64,000 bases of DNA from Narthecium ossifragum (GCA_963920575.1 OY986966.1:9526048-9590047), one strand, 5' to 3'. Positions 22,952 through 34,387 are shown, counted from the first letter of the stretch. The notes: generated from the letters alone by a model not told the origin. Translations and numbers: made by a program.

Positions 22952-24597
22952 AAGCACCCTTGTCCTCAAGGGTGAAGGACAGAAATCGGAGACACATGTC
23001 GGTCGCCCGCTCCCAGGTGGCGTTCACCATGTTTCTTCCTTGCCAATGAATGAGAAGTTCAAGATGGCGCTGGTGCTTGCGTCGTTGCAACACCACCAGT
23101 GGGGTAATAGGCGGCTCGAGCTCAGTATCAACAAGAAGTGGTGTAGGACTGACTACATTAGGCCAAACATGCCGCTTAAGGACATAGACATGAAATACTG
23201 GATGGATTTTACACCCAGGTAGTAAATCCAATTTGTATGCGATTAGACCAATACGAGCTAAAATTGTAAAAGGTCTGTAGAACTTTGGGGCGAGCTTTTG
23301 CGAGGAGCGTGAACCAGTTGTGCGCTGCCTGTAGGGTTGCAGGTGCAGATACACCTGTTTGCCAATAGCAAATGAAACCTCCCGGTGATGGCGATCAAAA
23401 ACCTATTTCATTCTATTCTGTGCACGTGCGAGGTTGGTACGAGTGACAGAGAGGAATGCGTCACGGTCTGAAAGAAGCTTGTCCACTGCAGCTGTTCACA
23501 CTGTGTCATGCACGTATCAGAGAAGAGAGGGAGGAGGACGACCGTAGATGAGCTCCAACGGTGTACAACGGATCGCCGAGTGAAAACTTGTGTTATAAAT
23601 ATACTCCGCCCACGCGAGCCAGCGCATCCAATCCTGGGGTCATGAATTGGAGAGACAATGGAGGTACATCTCGAGTGTGCGATTAAGGACCTCGGCTTGC
23701 CCGTCCGTCTGAGGGTGATAGGCGGAGGAGAAATTAAACCGAACACCTTGAAGGTGGAATAGCTCTGTCCAAAAAGAACAAGTGAATGCCGCATCTCGAT
23801 CACAGACAATCGAAGTGGGGGCACCATGGAGCTTGAACACATGATCAAAGAAGAGGATGCTATAGAGGTAGTCGAATATGGGTGTCGAAAAGAGATAAAG
23901 TGGCCATACCTTGAGAGACGATCAACAACGACAAAAATTCCAGTTTTGCCATGAGAGAGAGGTAATCCATCTATAAAATCCATTGAAATGTTGACTCAGA
24001 TTGTAGTAGGATCGGCAATGGCTGCAAGAGGCCGACCGGTCTAGCGTGCTCTGCTTTGTGCCGGTGGCAAACATCACAAGAGCGAACAAACTCCTTGATA
24101 TCGCGTGAAGAGGATTTCCAATAAAAGACTGGGCGGAGCCAATGGCAAAGCTTGACGCAACCTTCATGGGTTCCTGTATGGAATTCATTTAGGATTTGTG
24201 GAATCAAGGGCGACCCACGTTTAAGGTAGAGGCGATCATGGAAGAATAAGAGACCAGTATAGCTGGACCAAGGATTGCCCAGGGCGCCAGACTGCACGCG
24301 CATGAGAAGCTGCTGAAGATCTGGATCCGTACGGACGTCGTCATGAATCTTTTCGAGCCAGGATGGTACCGGAAGAGAGAGAGCAGCGAGATGATCAGCC
24401 GGTAGGCAACGTGAGAGAACATCAACAATCAAATTATCACTTCCTTTCTTGTATTCGATGGTAAAATCATAGCCGAGGAGCTTGACAAGCCAACAATGAT
24501 GTGCTTCGGTAGCAATGGTTTGGAACCAGGGGTGGCGCAAGCTGCGATGATCGGTTCGGACAATGAATTTACTGCCCAGCAGGTTTCTGCCATGCAA
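22940..24597 (-). pseudogene. Reina integrase with chromodomain, and RNase H end
   Basis: 24597-23971 starts in RNase H (LGSKFIVRTDHRSLRH) and runs into the integrase zinc finger (HTGTHEGCVKLCHWL, CDVCHRHKAEH). 23983-23408 and 23840-23640 hold the core in two frames (MDFIDGLPLSHG, the Asp in VCDRDAAFT, the Glu in DGQAEVLNRTLEM). 23354-22940 gives KLAPKFYRPFTILARIG and then the chromodomain at about residues 84-133 (VLQRRKHQRHLELLIHWQG, ATWE). The chromodomain is thought to steer integration toward chromatin marks. At least three frame breaks separate these blocks. Confidence 0.88.
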
Positions 24598-24649
24598 ACC
24601 TTAACTGAAGAAAGCTATCGGCAACCCATGTTGTATGAGAACATCACCT

Positions 24650-25731
24650 AAGCCCGTCCCGGAAGCGTCACATTCCACCACGAACGGCTCTAAAAATCAG
24701 GGAGGGTCAGGACGGTTCTCGAGGATATCGCGGTCTTGAGGGAATCAAAGGCGCGGATGGCCTTGGGGCTCCATGCAAACGCATCTTTCTTGAGTAGTTG
24801 GGTGAGGGGACGGGTAATGCTCCCATAAGATTGAATAAACTTGCGGTAATAACTGGAGTGGTGTTGTAGATGAGGATATCATCAAAAAACACCAGGACAT
24901 ACAGATGAAGAAATGGCTCGAACAGCGAATTCATCAAAGAGTGGAATGTGGAGGAAGCATTCGTCAACCCAAAGTGCATGACGAGAAACTCGTAATGTCC
25001 ATGGTGGGTTCGGAACGCCATCTTCTCGATGTCATCGGGGTGCATCCGGATCTGGTGGTACCCAGATCGGAGATCCAATTTTGAAAATATAGTAGATGCA
25101 TGAAGTTCATTTAGGAGTTGATCGACGATGGGTATCCGAAATTTATCTTTTACTGTCTGGGTGTTGAGAGCACGGTAATCCTTGTACATCCGCCACGAGC
25201 CGTCTTGTTTTTTGACACGAAGAATTGGAGAGGAATATGGACTGGAGCTTGGTGGGATCGCACCGACCTCCAGGAGAGAAGACACGATGTGCTCGATCTT
25301 GCCCATCTGGTATTGAGGGTAACAGTACGGCCGAACATTGATAGGGTCGAAGCCATGCAACAGAGGGAGGCGATGATCTTGTGGTCGAGGTGGAGGGAGG
25401 CCAGTGGGTTCTGCAAATAAGTCATCATATTCTGAAAGAAGGCTGAGGATAAAGGCGTAAGATGTGGTGGCTCAAGACGTTTGACTACCGAGGACAATCC
25501 CCTAGGGGGGGGGTCGGTCAACATCGGTTGTACTGAAGGGCGAATCAAGCATAACCAGCCAGCGCCTAATTTGCAAAGGCCGAACAATGCCGCATGGCTA
25601 GAGACAAAGCGAGATTTTGGAGAAGAGTCAATGAGTTCCATAGGCTTGCCATCATATTGGAAACACACCTTCAAACGCTTGAAATCCCACACCATCATAC
25701 CTAAAGTGTCGAACCATTGCGCCCCTAACAC
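24650..25731 (-). pseudogene. Reina protease end and reverse transcriptase
   Basis: 25731-25150 begins LGAQWFDTLGMMVWDFKRL, the stretch that follows the protease. 25360-24707, in another frame, carries the reverse transcriptase: PPSSSPYSSPILRVKKQDG, YRALNTQTVKDKFRIP, SKLDLRSGYHQIRM, then the catalytic box as VFFDDIL, where YVDDIL-like text is usual. It then loses frame before RNase H. The Asp pair is kept but the flanking Tyr is Phe. Confidence 0.88.
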
Positions 25732-25734
25732 TGC

Positions 25735-26939
25735 ATTGTAGCCGTCGATAGGGAGGACAAAGAAGTCGAGGGAGAAGATAACACCGGCGAGGGAGATGAC
25801 AATGTGCGGATAGTGGCCTGGAGACTATACCTGATGGTCGTCGGCTACGATCACAATGAAAATGATACGAGGTGTCGAAGAGTGCCGCGCACACGAATGG
25901 TTTGAGGTGTAGCTGCACCACCGATCGCATGAACAGAAATGACCGGAGCTTCCTTGTCGTCCTGGCCATCCTCTGGATCGGAAGAAACATGGTCAGCAGT
26001 GTCTTCGTCCAATGGGTTGGAAGAATCATGAAGATAGCTTTGCAGCGATGGCCCGGCACGAAACGTTCATCGTAATTGAAGCACAAACCCTTGTCGCGGC
26101 GTTGCTGGAGCTCCATGGGGTTGAGGCAACAAACAGGTGGGAGGCGCTCCTTAGGTGGAGGTGGCAGCAAATCCAATGGAATTGGTGCAGCCGTGGAGCT
26201 AGAACCCGTAGGTGCAAGAGCAGGACGACGCTCAAACGGACGAGAAGGGGTCCAAGAACGCGTCTCATATAACCGGGCTAAGCTAATCACTTCATTGAGA
26301 GACAGGGGCCGAGCATCCTGGACATCCACGCGGATATTGGATTTTAAGCCACTAATAAAATGACTAACTTGCTGGTGAGACAAGAGCCGATCAACGCGAC
26401 TCAAAAAGCTGTTCGAATTGGAACTGGTAGTCCTGCACCGAACCGGTTTGCCGAAACTTCGTCAAGTCCGCAAAGTGATCTTCATAGACGATGGAACCAT
26501 AACGCTGGTGGAGAGCGATCTTCAAAGAATCCCAAGATGGAGTCATGTTATCATCTAAGAATAACTGCTACCACATTTGAGCCTCGCGCTCAAGATGGTA
26601 TGCGGCCAATTTCAATTGATCGGCTTCCGGGGTACCTTGGAAGTTGAAGAATTGATCTGCATGGTGGATCCAGCTAGTCGGATCATCAGTGCCATTGAAG
26701 CGTGGGAAATCCAGCTTGGCAAATTTTGGCAGAGCATAACCATTCCCGCCGCCGGATCCTAGCGTCTTGGACGAAGAGGCATGGTCGGCGCGCTCTTGTT
26801 GGAGCTCATGCACGGTTGTAGTAAGAGCCAGCAGGGCATGTTCCATAGCATCAAGGCGCGTGGTATCACCCATGGCATAGGTGGAGGTCGGATTGTCTGA
26901 TACCATGTTGTTACGAAGCTTCCCCTTATAAGCTCGCAT
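25735..26939 (-). pseudogene. Reina gag and protease
   Basis: 26939-26568 is the gag start: LDAMEHALLALTTTVHELQQ, then KFAKLDFPRFNGTDDPTSW and HADQFFNFQGTPEADQLK, the conserved Retrotrans_gag pattern. 26404-25652 continues with RLLSHQQVSHFISGLK, RLYETRSW and a degenerate zinc-knuckle area (KGLCFNYDERFVPGHRC), where one knuckle Cys is changed. Frameshifts occur near 26570 and 26000. Confidence 0.85.
26896..26905 (-). promoter_or_regulatory. Primer-binding site, initiator tRNA-Met
   Basis: The minus strand reads TGGTATCAGA, three bases inside the 5' LTR. This is the usual primer site of chromoviruses. Confidence 0.85.
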
Positions 26940-27314
26940 AATGCCACTGGTAGGGATGCCGGATCTTCTCGCCGTGGCCGACCTATGATGAATGTTGATG
27001 AATGGAAGAATGAGAGATGAAGGGGAAGTGATTGAAGAGAAAACTCAAGATCGAGCCTCTCAACCTTACACCAATATGGTAGGAAAACTCATTCTTAGCA
27101 TTTCCATTTATTTGAACAACTTAAATTAAACATGAGTCTATCCCAGAATGGATAGATCTCGACTAAAACAAGAAGGTGAATTAAAGACAACTAAACCAGT
27201 CATATGGCTTAATAAAGAAATAGGAAATGCAACGTGATATACAAAATTTTCCTCCAATTCTTGTTGATTGCTCGTGATTGGTTCCTTGCCTTGCTCGCCC
27301 AACCTTCCATGTTC
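26909..27314 (-). repeat. Reina 5' LTR, outer fragment
   Basis: It starts TGTTACGAAGCTTCC on the plus strand and matches the 3' LTR up to CCATG. The LINE then intervenes, and the rest of the LTR is at 34388-34502. The last eight bases, CCATGTTC (27307-27314), are the LINE target duplication. Confidence 0.9.
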
Positions 27315-27353
27315 TTTTTTTGAGAAGTTGAGCCGAAGCTAGAGCCATAAGGC

Positions 27354-28155
27354 TTATAGGGGACTAGACACCCATACATGGGCAGCACGAGCTAGCTCGT
27401 CGGCCCTTACATTCCACTCTCTAGGTATGTGAACTAGCAAAAAGTTAACAAAATTTCCTAAATGCCACCAAAGCTCCAATAGCAACCTTCGGCAATCGTC
27501 ATTGATCGGCATATGCCCATTCACCATATCAACAGCAAATCGAGAATCACTTTCTACCAATATACTCGTCATGCTTCGTCGGCTGGCCTCCTGCACCGCT
27601 ACTAGAATTGCAAATATTTCCGCTTGAAGCACAGAGCTGGCGGCCGATTCCAAAGAAAGCTCCCATGCAAAGTTAGCACCATCAAAGCAAACAGCCCCTA
27701 TTCCCGTTGCCCCTGATATGAAGGAAGCGTCCACCTGTATGCGTGCACCATCCCACGCCTCACGCTCCACTCCACGGGCTTTCCGACCATTTAGAAGAAG
27801 AAACTCCCTAATCTGCCATTTAATACTGCGTGCCAAACTAGGAATAGCGGCTCCCTCTTGCCCATGGATGACACTACACCTCCTCTTCCAGAGAGACCAG
27901 ATAGTATAAGAAATGCTGGAATTAATCATCCCGATCTCCTCCGTTTTCAGAGGCTTACATATCCAGTCCATACACACCTGGAGGTTTAGTAGTTGAGGAT
28001 CCAGAATCGTGCCCTCCAGCACAGCTCTCCAGGTGGTGGTTGCCACAACGCACCCAAACAATATATGGTGTAAGGTCTCCTCTTTCGCTCCACAGGCCGG
28101 ACAAGCCTTGTCACTGATCAATCTCAGCTCCCACAAGTGATCCCTAGACGCTACC
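27354..28155 (-). pseudogene. LINE zinc finger (zf-RVT) and RNase H domain
   Basis: An open stretch of about 265 codons, RDHLWELR onwards. The zinc-finger domain has ACPACGAKEETLHHILFGC. An IWSLWKRRCSVIHG block follows. RNase H then shows its first Asp in QVDASFISGATG, the Glu in LQAEIFAILVAVQEA, the Asp in LVESDSRFAVDMV and the last Asp in WNVRADELAR. All four acidic residues are present. This domain removes RNA from the hybrid during copying. The piece is well preserved and would be the C-terminus of ORF2. Confidence 0.92.
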
Positions 28156-29687
28156 TGATGAGTGCATGAAAGTGCACTCTGAACATGACTAAAAGCAATT
28201 TATTTGCTTAGTTTTCATGATTAATATAGATGATTTCATTCGTATATGTTGCTTCACAAAGTTATTTGTATTATGCAGGAAATTGAAGCAAAGATGGGTC
28301 TTTAACGCCAAAACTGTACCTTTTCGAAATGAACCAGATGATGTGCCATATATGGTTGGAAAGATCTTGAAGTCTAGTTTCTGTAGAATTTTACGGTTCG
28401 TGATTTCGAGCTTCCTAGAGAAAGTTACAGTGCTTTTACTACAACCAGCGCAGGGCAGAATAGTAGAAGAAATACGCAGAGAATAAGAGATCGATCTCTT
28501 TCCAAAAGAGATCGATCCCTTATACACCCAGAGATGAAAAAAGACCGTGAGAAATTTGAATCCGGAATAAAGGGATCGATCTTCTTTCCAGAAGAGATCG
28601 ATCCGAACCTGGAAGCGCATGTCATCCGTGGGAAGAAGATCGATCCGTTTTTAAAGGAGATCGATCTTTGTCGAGCAAAATCTAGATCCTGAGTTCACGA
28701 AAGGAAGAAGATCAATCTCTTTTCAAAGGGGGATCGATTTCTTTTGGCTCTGCGGGAAAGATCAAGGGCTGAGATCTAATCCGAGTTAGGGTTTCACAAA
28801 AGCCTATAAATAGACTTCAGAGGGAGATTTTTAGGGAGTTCTTGGACGTTTTTGGAGGCTCTTTTCTGGACGTTTTTCAAAGGAAGAAGATGAATGAATC
28901 TCCATCCATGGCCGAGTAATCCGCGGACATGGTGGACAGATGATCTAGCGAGGACTAGGGCTTCTTCTCCAACAATGGTTCATAGTTTTAATCTTTATTG
29001 TTAAACTCTTTTCTATGTATTGAATCTTCAAAGATTATTTTCAGATTATAGATTTCTATGTGGATGATTAATATTATGAATCTAGTCATGCTTCTTTCAT
29101 GATCTTATAATCCCATAGTTTTATCTATTGTTTACCTACTTTATCTCGTGAAATCTTTGTTATGCATTGCCGATTGTGAGAGTTGGTATTGTGTATTCTT
29201 AGAGATCTGGTTAGATAGAGTTAGGGCTTTGTCCCGATGAACTTTTGCTATATGTTGCCTGTAGTGACAGCCGGTATCATATATTCTTAGGTTTGGGTTG
29301 GATGAAGTTGGACCTATAATAAGGAAGAATCAATTGTAGGAAGAGACACTTTTGTATTTTGTTAGGTTATAGTTCCATATCTTCCGGTTAAGGTGATTGG
29401 GATGTGAATCCCTTAACTGAGTATTATATGAACCATTGAGAAGAGAAGAACCTAAATCTGAGTGAAGTGATTCTTGAAGCCTAGCCTCATTCAAATCTTG
29501 ATTTCTTTCGTTAACTTTATCTTATCATTACATCTTCGATCTATTTTCTTAACTTTTATCGCTCTTGATTGTTTTCGATATATTGTTATTTGTGTTTCTG
29601 GATCTTTCCTGCTTGTCTCTCTGTGGGTTCGACCTCTCTTATGTTGTACTGCACCACGACCACTGTGCGTGACACATTTGAGCGACA
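28156..29687 (+). repeat. Athila-like 5' LTR (plus strand)
   Basis: It starts TGATGAGTGCATGAAAGTGC and ends GAGCGACA. It is collinear with the minus-strand LTR at 20200-21723, including the AACACTTTTG-type tail and a TATA box CTATAAATA at about 28803. The paired GATCGATC array lies upstream of the TATA box. Confidence 0.92.
28489..28739. repeat. Four-unit paired GATCGATC hairpin array
   Basis: Pairs start at 28489/28510, 28574/28596, 28638/28659 and 28710/28732, always 21-22 bp apart. The first unit is a perfect hairpin with arms GATCGATCTCTTT (28489-28501) and AAAGAGATCGATC (28505-28517) around CCA. Two sites of the fourth unit differ by one base. Confidence 0.92.
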
Positions 29688-29695
29688 TAAAAAAT

Positions 29696-29713
29696 TGGCG
29701 CCGTTGCCGGGGA
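29696..29713 (+). promoter_or_regulatory. Primer-binding site, tRNA-Asp
   Basis: TGGCGCCGTTGCCGGGGA, complementary to the 3' end of plant tRNA-Asp, eight bases after the LTR end. Typical of Athila-like elements. Confidence 0.92.
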
Positions 29714-30068
29714 GACGGTTCAGAAAAGTTCCAGAATCATCAGATCATGATGATTGAAGACATCGAAGGCGGTAACTTTGTTCCCTTTTCTTTGGATTTT
29801 TATTTCTTTTTCCTTAGTTTTCGTTATTTTCTTTTTAGTTTTGTTTTGAATTTTCGTTTTATTTTTACTAGCTGAAAAAAAATCGACAAAAAAAAACTGA
29901 AAAAAAGAGAGGATGAAAGATGAATTATATCAAGACTACTTGAGGTCATGTTCCATGAAGTCGAGAGATGGAATGTCTCAAACAATTGTTCGTAAGAAAA
30001 GTATATACGAATTGAGCTTGGAGAATTGAACGAGTCATGTTTCTGTCAATGAGTATCTTCCTAATTAT

Positions 30069-31565
30069 ATGATTAACGCATTGAAAAGAAAGATTTCATC
30101 ATTTGCACAAAAGAATGATGAGACATTATATGATGCATGGCAACGATTTAAAAGTTTAATAGTTTCATGCCCTCAACATGGTTATCCTAATTGGCGTTTA
30201 GTTAGCTATTTTTATTATGGATTAACTGAGCATGAACGTCAAATTCTTGAAACAAGATGCAAGGGTGAGTTTTTGCAGATTGATCCAGATGAAGCTATGA
30301 AGCACTTGAATGAGCTTGTTGAGACGACTCATACATAGACGGTTTCAGGGCGTTGGGATGATTATCATGGTTATATCGATGCCAAATCCTACAAGCATCC
30401 CAACATCGCCTTAACATCTAATAGCTATCTGCAACCCAATGAGCCTTTCTACTCTTATCCTAGTGCTTATGATGATTATGTGCATGATACTTATGTTGCT
30501 ACTTCCCATGATGTGCATGTTGATGAGCCTAACACCTATGTTGCATGTGTCAATAACTTTAGTGCTTCTAATGCATACATCCATGATTTTAATGCTTATG
30601 GTGCACATGCTCAAGATGTTCATGTTGATGATGCATATGCTCATAACTGTAGTGCTAGTGCATATGTTCTAAATTCTAGTCCTATTGATGCACAAGCTAT
30701 TGATTCTAGTGTGTGTGATGCATATGCACATGATTTTAGTGCTCCTACGCATGTTCATGATACTAACATTCACTATGCATATGCTCATGATTCCAATGTT
30801 AGTAATGCACATGTTCATGCCTCTTATGCTGAAGATGCACGTGTTTTTGCTCAATTTTCTATGACAGAGATTTTGGACTTACTTAAGGAGGCTAAAACCA
30901 AGCCTAATTTTAACTCTTTCATTCTGCAGTTACTTATGAAGGACAAGGAGAAGGCACACCAACTATGCGAGGTAATCACATCTTTTAACGTGCACGAACT
31001 CGGATGGACACATCGGTTGGAAGAACACGAAGTACTCCAGTACGGGCCGGTTAGCAATGAGGAAGATCTAGGTGACTACCAAGACCACCACGACCATGTA
31101 TTCGTTGAACCTCCATCGGCTGAATCTCAAGTCATTCCTTCTAAGCCACGAGGTATATTTCCTGTTTTTATTTCATCTCCTTGGATACTTAGGAAGAACA
31201 TGACCTTGATAGATACTTTTAGACTTCGACAGATTTACTTCAGATTTTGTGATCTTACCATCCTTGACCACGAGGATGATGACATTATTGATAGATCATT
31301 GGATGAGTCACTGACACTTGAGCACAATGATGACACATATTTCGATTTGAGAGATCCAACTATCTTGTTTATTGGAGTTAGAATGCAAAAGTTAGCTCTC
31401 CTACTTGTCATATGCCACTTGGATTCACATGGTAAACTACTCTTGGTGATACTACTAAGGTTAACCTTCCAGGCCATGGCACTTACTGATTTTGTATATC
31501 ATCGTGCTAGGGCACGGCCGCCAAGGGCGCGGTTAAAAATCCATGTCTTATATATAGTAGTTTAG
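30069..31565 (+). pseudogene. Athila-like gag with a His/Asp/Ala/Tyr-rich repeat extension
   Basis: Codons from 30069 give KRKISSFAQKNDETLYDAWQ and CPQHGYPNWRLVSYFYYGL, matching the minus-strand gag. A TAG stop at 30336-30338 is followed in the same frame, with no other stop, by about 400 more codons. The first 130 or so are imperfect repeats built on AYAHD, NAHVH and DVHVDD. A helical charged part follows (MTEILDLLKEAK, LLMKDKEKAHQLCEVITSF), then an acidic tail. The repeat domain has no counterpart in the minus-strand copy. The stop fits a C-to-T change in a Gln codon. The function of the extension is unknown. Confidence 0.7.
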
Positions 31566-31591
31566 TTTGCACGATTTGCTTTCTTGTATGC

Positions 31592-32952
31592 TTGAGAATG
31601 CTTGAGTTATTTTTATGTTGTGTGCTTGCATGTTTGCTTTTGTTTTTGGTTTGTTTTGCTTTTGTTCTTAGGTGCTCGATCAGTCCCTGCTTTCCCGTGG
31701 AGAACATTGTCGCTGATCAACTATCAAGGTTGATGGTGGAAGTAGCGAAAAATGAGCCATCGATCATGGATGATTTCCATGGTCAGCAACTCATTTCAAT
31801 TGTACGACTGCCCTGGTATGCACATATTGTTAATTATTTAGCGACAGGTGAGATCCCTTCCTTTTGGAGTGCGCAGGATAAGCGTAGATTTTTTGTTGAG
31901 GTGAAGAAATTTTATTGGGATGATCCTTATCTGTTTAAGTATTGTCCTGACCAGATCATGCGTCGTTGTGTTCCTGATTATGAAATAGAAAGCATCATTA
32001 CATTCTGTCACTCTCATGCATGTGGAGGCCATTTTTCGATGAAAAAGATTGCTGCTAAAATTCTTCAATGTGGTTTTTACTGGCCTACTATGTTTCATGA
32101 TGTTAACATTTTCTGCAGATCCTGTGATAGATGCCTAACGTTAAGAGCTTTATCTAGAATACATATGATGCCTTTGAACCCCATTCAAGCTGTAGAAATT
32201 TTTGATTGTTGGGGTATAGACTTTATGGGACTCTGTCCTTCTTCTTTTGGCTATTTATATATATTGTTGGTTGTGAAATACGTGTCTAAGTGGGTGGAGG
32301 CTATTGCATGTAGGAATAATGATCATTCCACTGTCATCAAGTTTCTTAAAGAGCATATTTTATCCCGGTTTGGTACTCCTAGAGTTATTATTAGTGACCA
32401 GGGATCACACTTTTGTAATCGCTCCTTTGAGGCTTTGATGCGCAGGTATGGAGTCACACATAAGATTTCCACTGCTTATCATCCATAGACGAATGGCTAA
32501 GCTGAACTAGCCAACAGGGAGATCAAGCAAATCTTAGAGAAGACAGTGAGCCCCAACCGAAAGGACTGGTCGTTGAGGCTGTCAGACGCGTTGTGGGCAT
32601 ATCACACTGCTTACAAGACTACCCTGGGGATGTCGTCATTTCGCTTAGTTTATGGAAAACCATGCCATCTTCTAGTCGAATTAGAACATAAGGCATATTG
32701 GGCTATTAAGTCACTAAATTTTACTTTGAATACTGTAAGTCAGGAACAGAAACTCCAGCTGTCTGAGTTGGAAGAACTCCGGAATGATGCTTATGAGAGT
32801 TTCAGGATCTTCAAGGCAAAGACAAAGGCCTACCATGACAAGAAGATCCTGCGAAAGATGTTTCAAGTAGGACAACAAGCTTATCTGTATGACGCGCGGC
32901 TACACTTACATCCTGGGAAGCTGAGATCACGCTGAACAGGCCCCTTCACCAA
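31592..32952 (+). pseudogene. Athila-like RNase H end and integrase
   Basis: From about 31700, VENIVADQLSRLMVEVAKN (RNase H end) leads to the zinc finger (CHSHACGGHFSMKK, CRSCDRCLTLRALSR). The core follows with the first Asp in CWGIDFMG, the second in VIISDQGSHFCN and the Glu in [10 protein letters not shown]. The C-terminal part contains GKLRSR. Stops occur at 32487-32489 (TAG), a TAA a few codons on, and a TGA near 32933. Each is one transition away from the codon seen in the minus-strand copy (Gln, Gln, Trp). The first 100 bases (31592-31690) are a T-rich stretch ending TTCTTAG, unrelated to pol. Confidence 0.88.
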
Positions 32953-34379
32953 ATGGCCGCCGGCTGACTTTGATGCTGATGGCGTGCCTCAAGGAAGTCG
33001 TAGCAGGAGCTCGTGGAAGGATGACCAGCAGATCCCCACACCCATCGAGGCCGAGAAGATTGGAGAGTAGAGTCTATAGGGAGAGTACTCACCTTTGCCA
33101 CAAGATCTGGATGAAGAAAAGAGGAGAGTCTGTCCACTCGCCACCCCGAGTGATACAGCAACTGGCCCAGCTCGATCATGTCCGCTTGCTCAGCGTCGAA
33201 AGTACATGCCGATGAAGACAGAGGACCATCCAGCAGCCACCAATCCCTCAGAACATTCGCATGGCTCCCTTCTATCACCGGCCATCGCAGGCCTAGCCGG
33301 AGTTGGTCCGATGCCCGGCATATGGAGCGCCAGAAGGGTGAGTCGTTGTAAGGTACCCTGCTGGGGAGAGTTCCAGCGCTAGCCTTGTACTTAGCAGCGA
33401 CCAGCTGCTTCCAGATGGAGTCGGAGTCGTCGATAAGGGTAGCTGCCCGCCGCATGCGCATCGCCAGTTGCCATTGAGAGAGATTTTTAAGTCCCAGCCC
33501 CCCTTGAGTTTTGTGAGAATATACCTGCTCCCAAGCCACCGTCGAGAGCCCACCTTTCTTACCCTGCCAGAGGAACTGCCGGATCAGAGCCTCCACCTTC
33601 CGCAATACAGAAATGGGAACTTCCACATCTGACATCAAGAAGACGGGCAGTGATTGAAGCACTGATTGCACCAAGGTGACCCGACCAGCCTCAGCGAGCT
33701 TCTGAGAGTGCCAACCCGACAGCCTAGCCTGCACAGCCTCCAGGACAAAATTAAAGTCATGGGAGACCAGCCGCTTGTGATCCAGTGGCACCCCTAGATA
33801 CTTCCAGGGTCCATCCTTCTCCCTGAAGCCCATCACCTTCAAGACTCTGTTCTTCCGCCTTTCACCGGTTTTTGGAGAAAATTTCAGGCTTGATTTGTCT
33901 GGATTCACCTCCAGCCCAGAGAGGGTTCTAAATCGCTTCAGCACATTCATCAGCTTTTGAGCTTCCCCCTTGCCTGCCTTCGTCAGGAAAAGACAGTCGT
34001 CTGCAAATAGCAGGTGGGCACCCGGAACCTGCCCCGATCAAAGGCCACCCCTTCCAGTTCGAACAGTGGCTGCTTAAGAAGCCTAGTGAGCACCTTCTGC
34101 GTCAGGATGAACAGATAGGGGGACAGGGGGTCACCTTGTCGTAGCCCGCGTCCTGAGGTGAATTGCTGAGATACCCACTCGTTTATAATGAGTGAGAAGC
34201 GCGTCGTCGACACACAATGGATGATTCACTTCATAAATGTAGCCGGGAAGTTCATTGCCTCTAGGACCCGTTTCAGGAACTGCCAGTTGACTGAATCGAA
34301 CGCTGCCCTGAGATCCGCTTTGACAGCCATGAGCGCTCCCTTTCCCGATGCTCGACGGACTTCTTGCATCACTTCCTGA
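32953..34379 (-). pseudogene. LINE reverse transcriptase (palm to thumb)
   Basis: 33950-32953 is a 330-codon open stretch: GLEVNPDKSSLKFSP, WKYLGVPLDHKRL, LSGWHSQKLAEAGRVTLVQS, IRQFLWQGKKGGLSTVAW and LGLKNLSQWQLAMRMRRA. 34213-33983 is out of frame with it and carries FTSGRGLRQGDPLSPYLFIL. The catalytic box that should follow reads CYLQTTVFS in this frame but LLFADDCLFLT in the adjoining frame, so one frameshift lies between. Upstream to 34379 is the start of the palm (QEVRRASGKGALMAVKAD). Confidence 0.9.
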
Positions 34380-34387
34380 CCATGTTC

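Larger units (their letters stand above)
28156..32952 (+). mobile_element. Athila-like element, deleted, nested in the LINE
   Basis: 5' LTR 28156-29687, primer site 29696-29713, gag plus repeat-rich extension 30069-31565, RNase H end and integrase 31680-32950. Protease, reverse transcriptase and the whole 3' end including the 3' LTR are missing. The right border falls inside pol (GGCCCCTTCACC) and joins LINE text directly, with about 25 LINE codons lost. A deletion therefore removed both. The left flank CTACC has no partner. It is younger than the LINE and the Reina LTR. Confidence 0.88.
27315..34379 (-). mobile_element. 5'-truncated LINE inserted in the Reina LTR
   Basis: It is flanked by exact 8-bp duplications CCATGTTC (27307-27314 and 34380-34387), with an A-rich tail at its 3' end (TTTTTTT at the left border). 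On the minus strand, 34380-33983 and 33950-32953 encode the reverse transcriptase palm (RGLRQGDPLSPYLFIL) and thumb (KYLGVPLDHKRL, IRQFLWQGKKGGLS). 28155-27354 encodes the zinc-finger domain and RNase H. The halves are separated by a plus-strand Athila-like element at 28156 to about 32952. The endonuclease and the start are missing, as expected from 5' truncation during target-primed insertion. Confidence 0.92.

Noticed and set aside
29474..29875. 133-codon plus-strand hydrophobic frame
   Set aside because: It crosses the LTR end and primer-binding site of the Athila-like element and is rich in Phe/Leu because of T-rich leader sequence.
30411..30854. Met/Ile-rich frames opposite or beside the gag repeat extension
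   Set aside because: They arise from the same ATG/CAT-rich repeats read in other frames. Composition is implausible for a protein.
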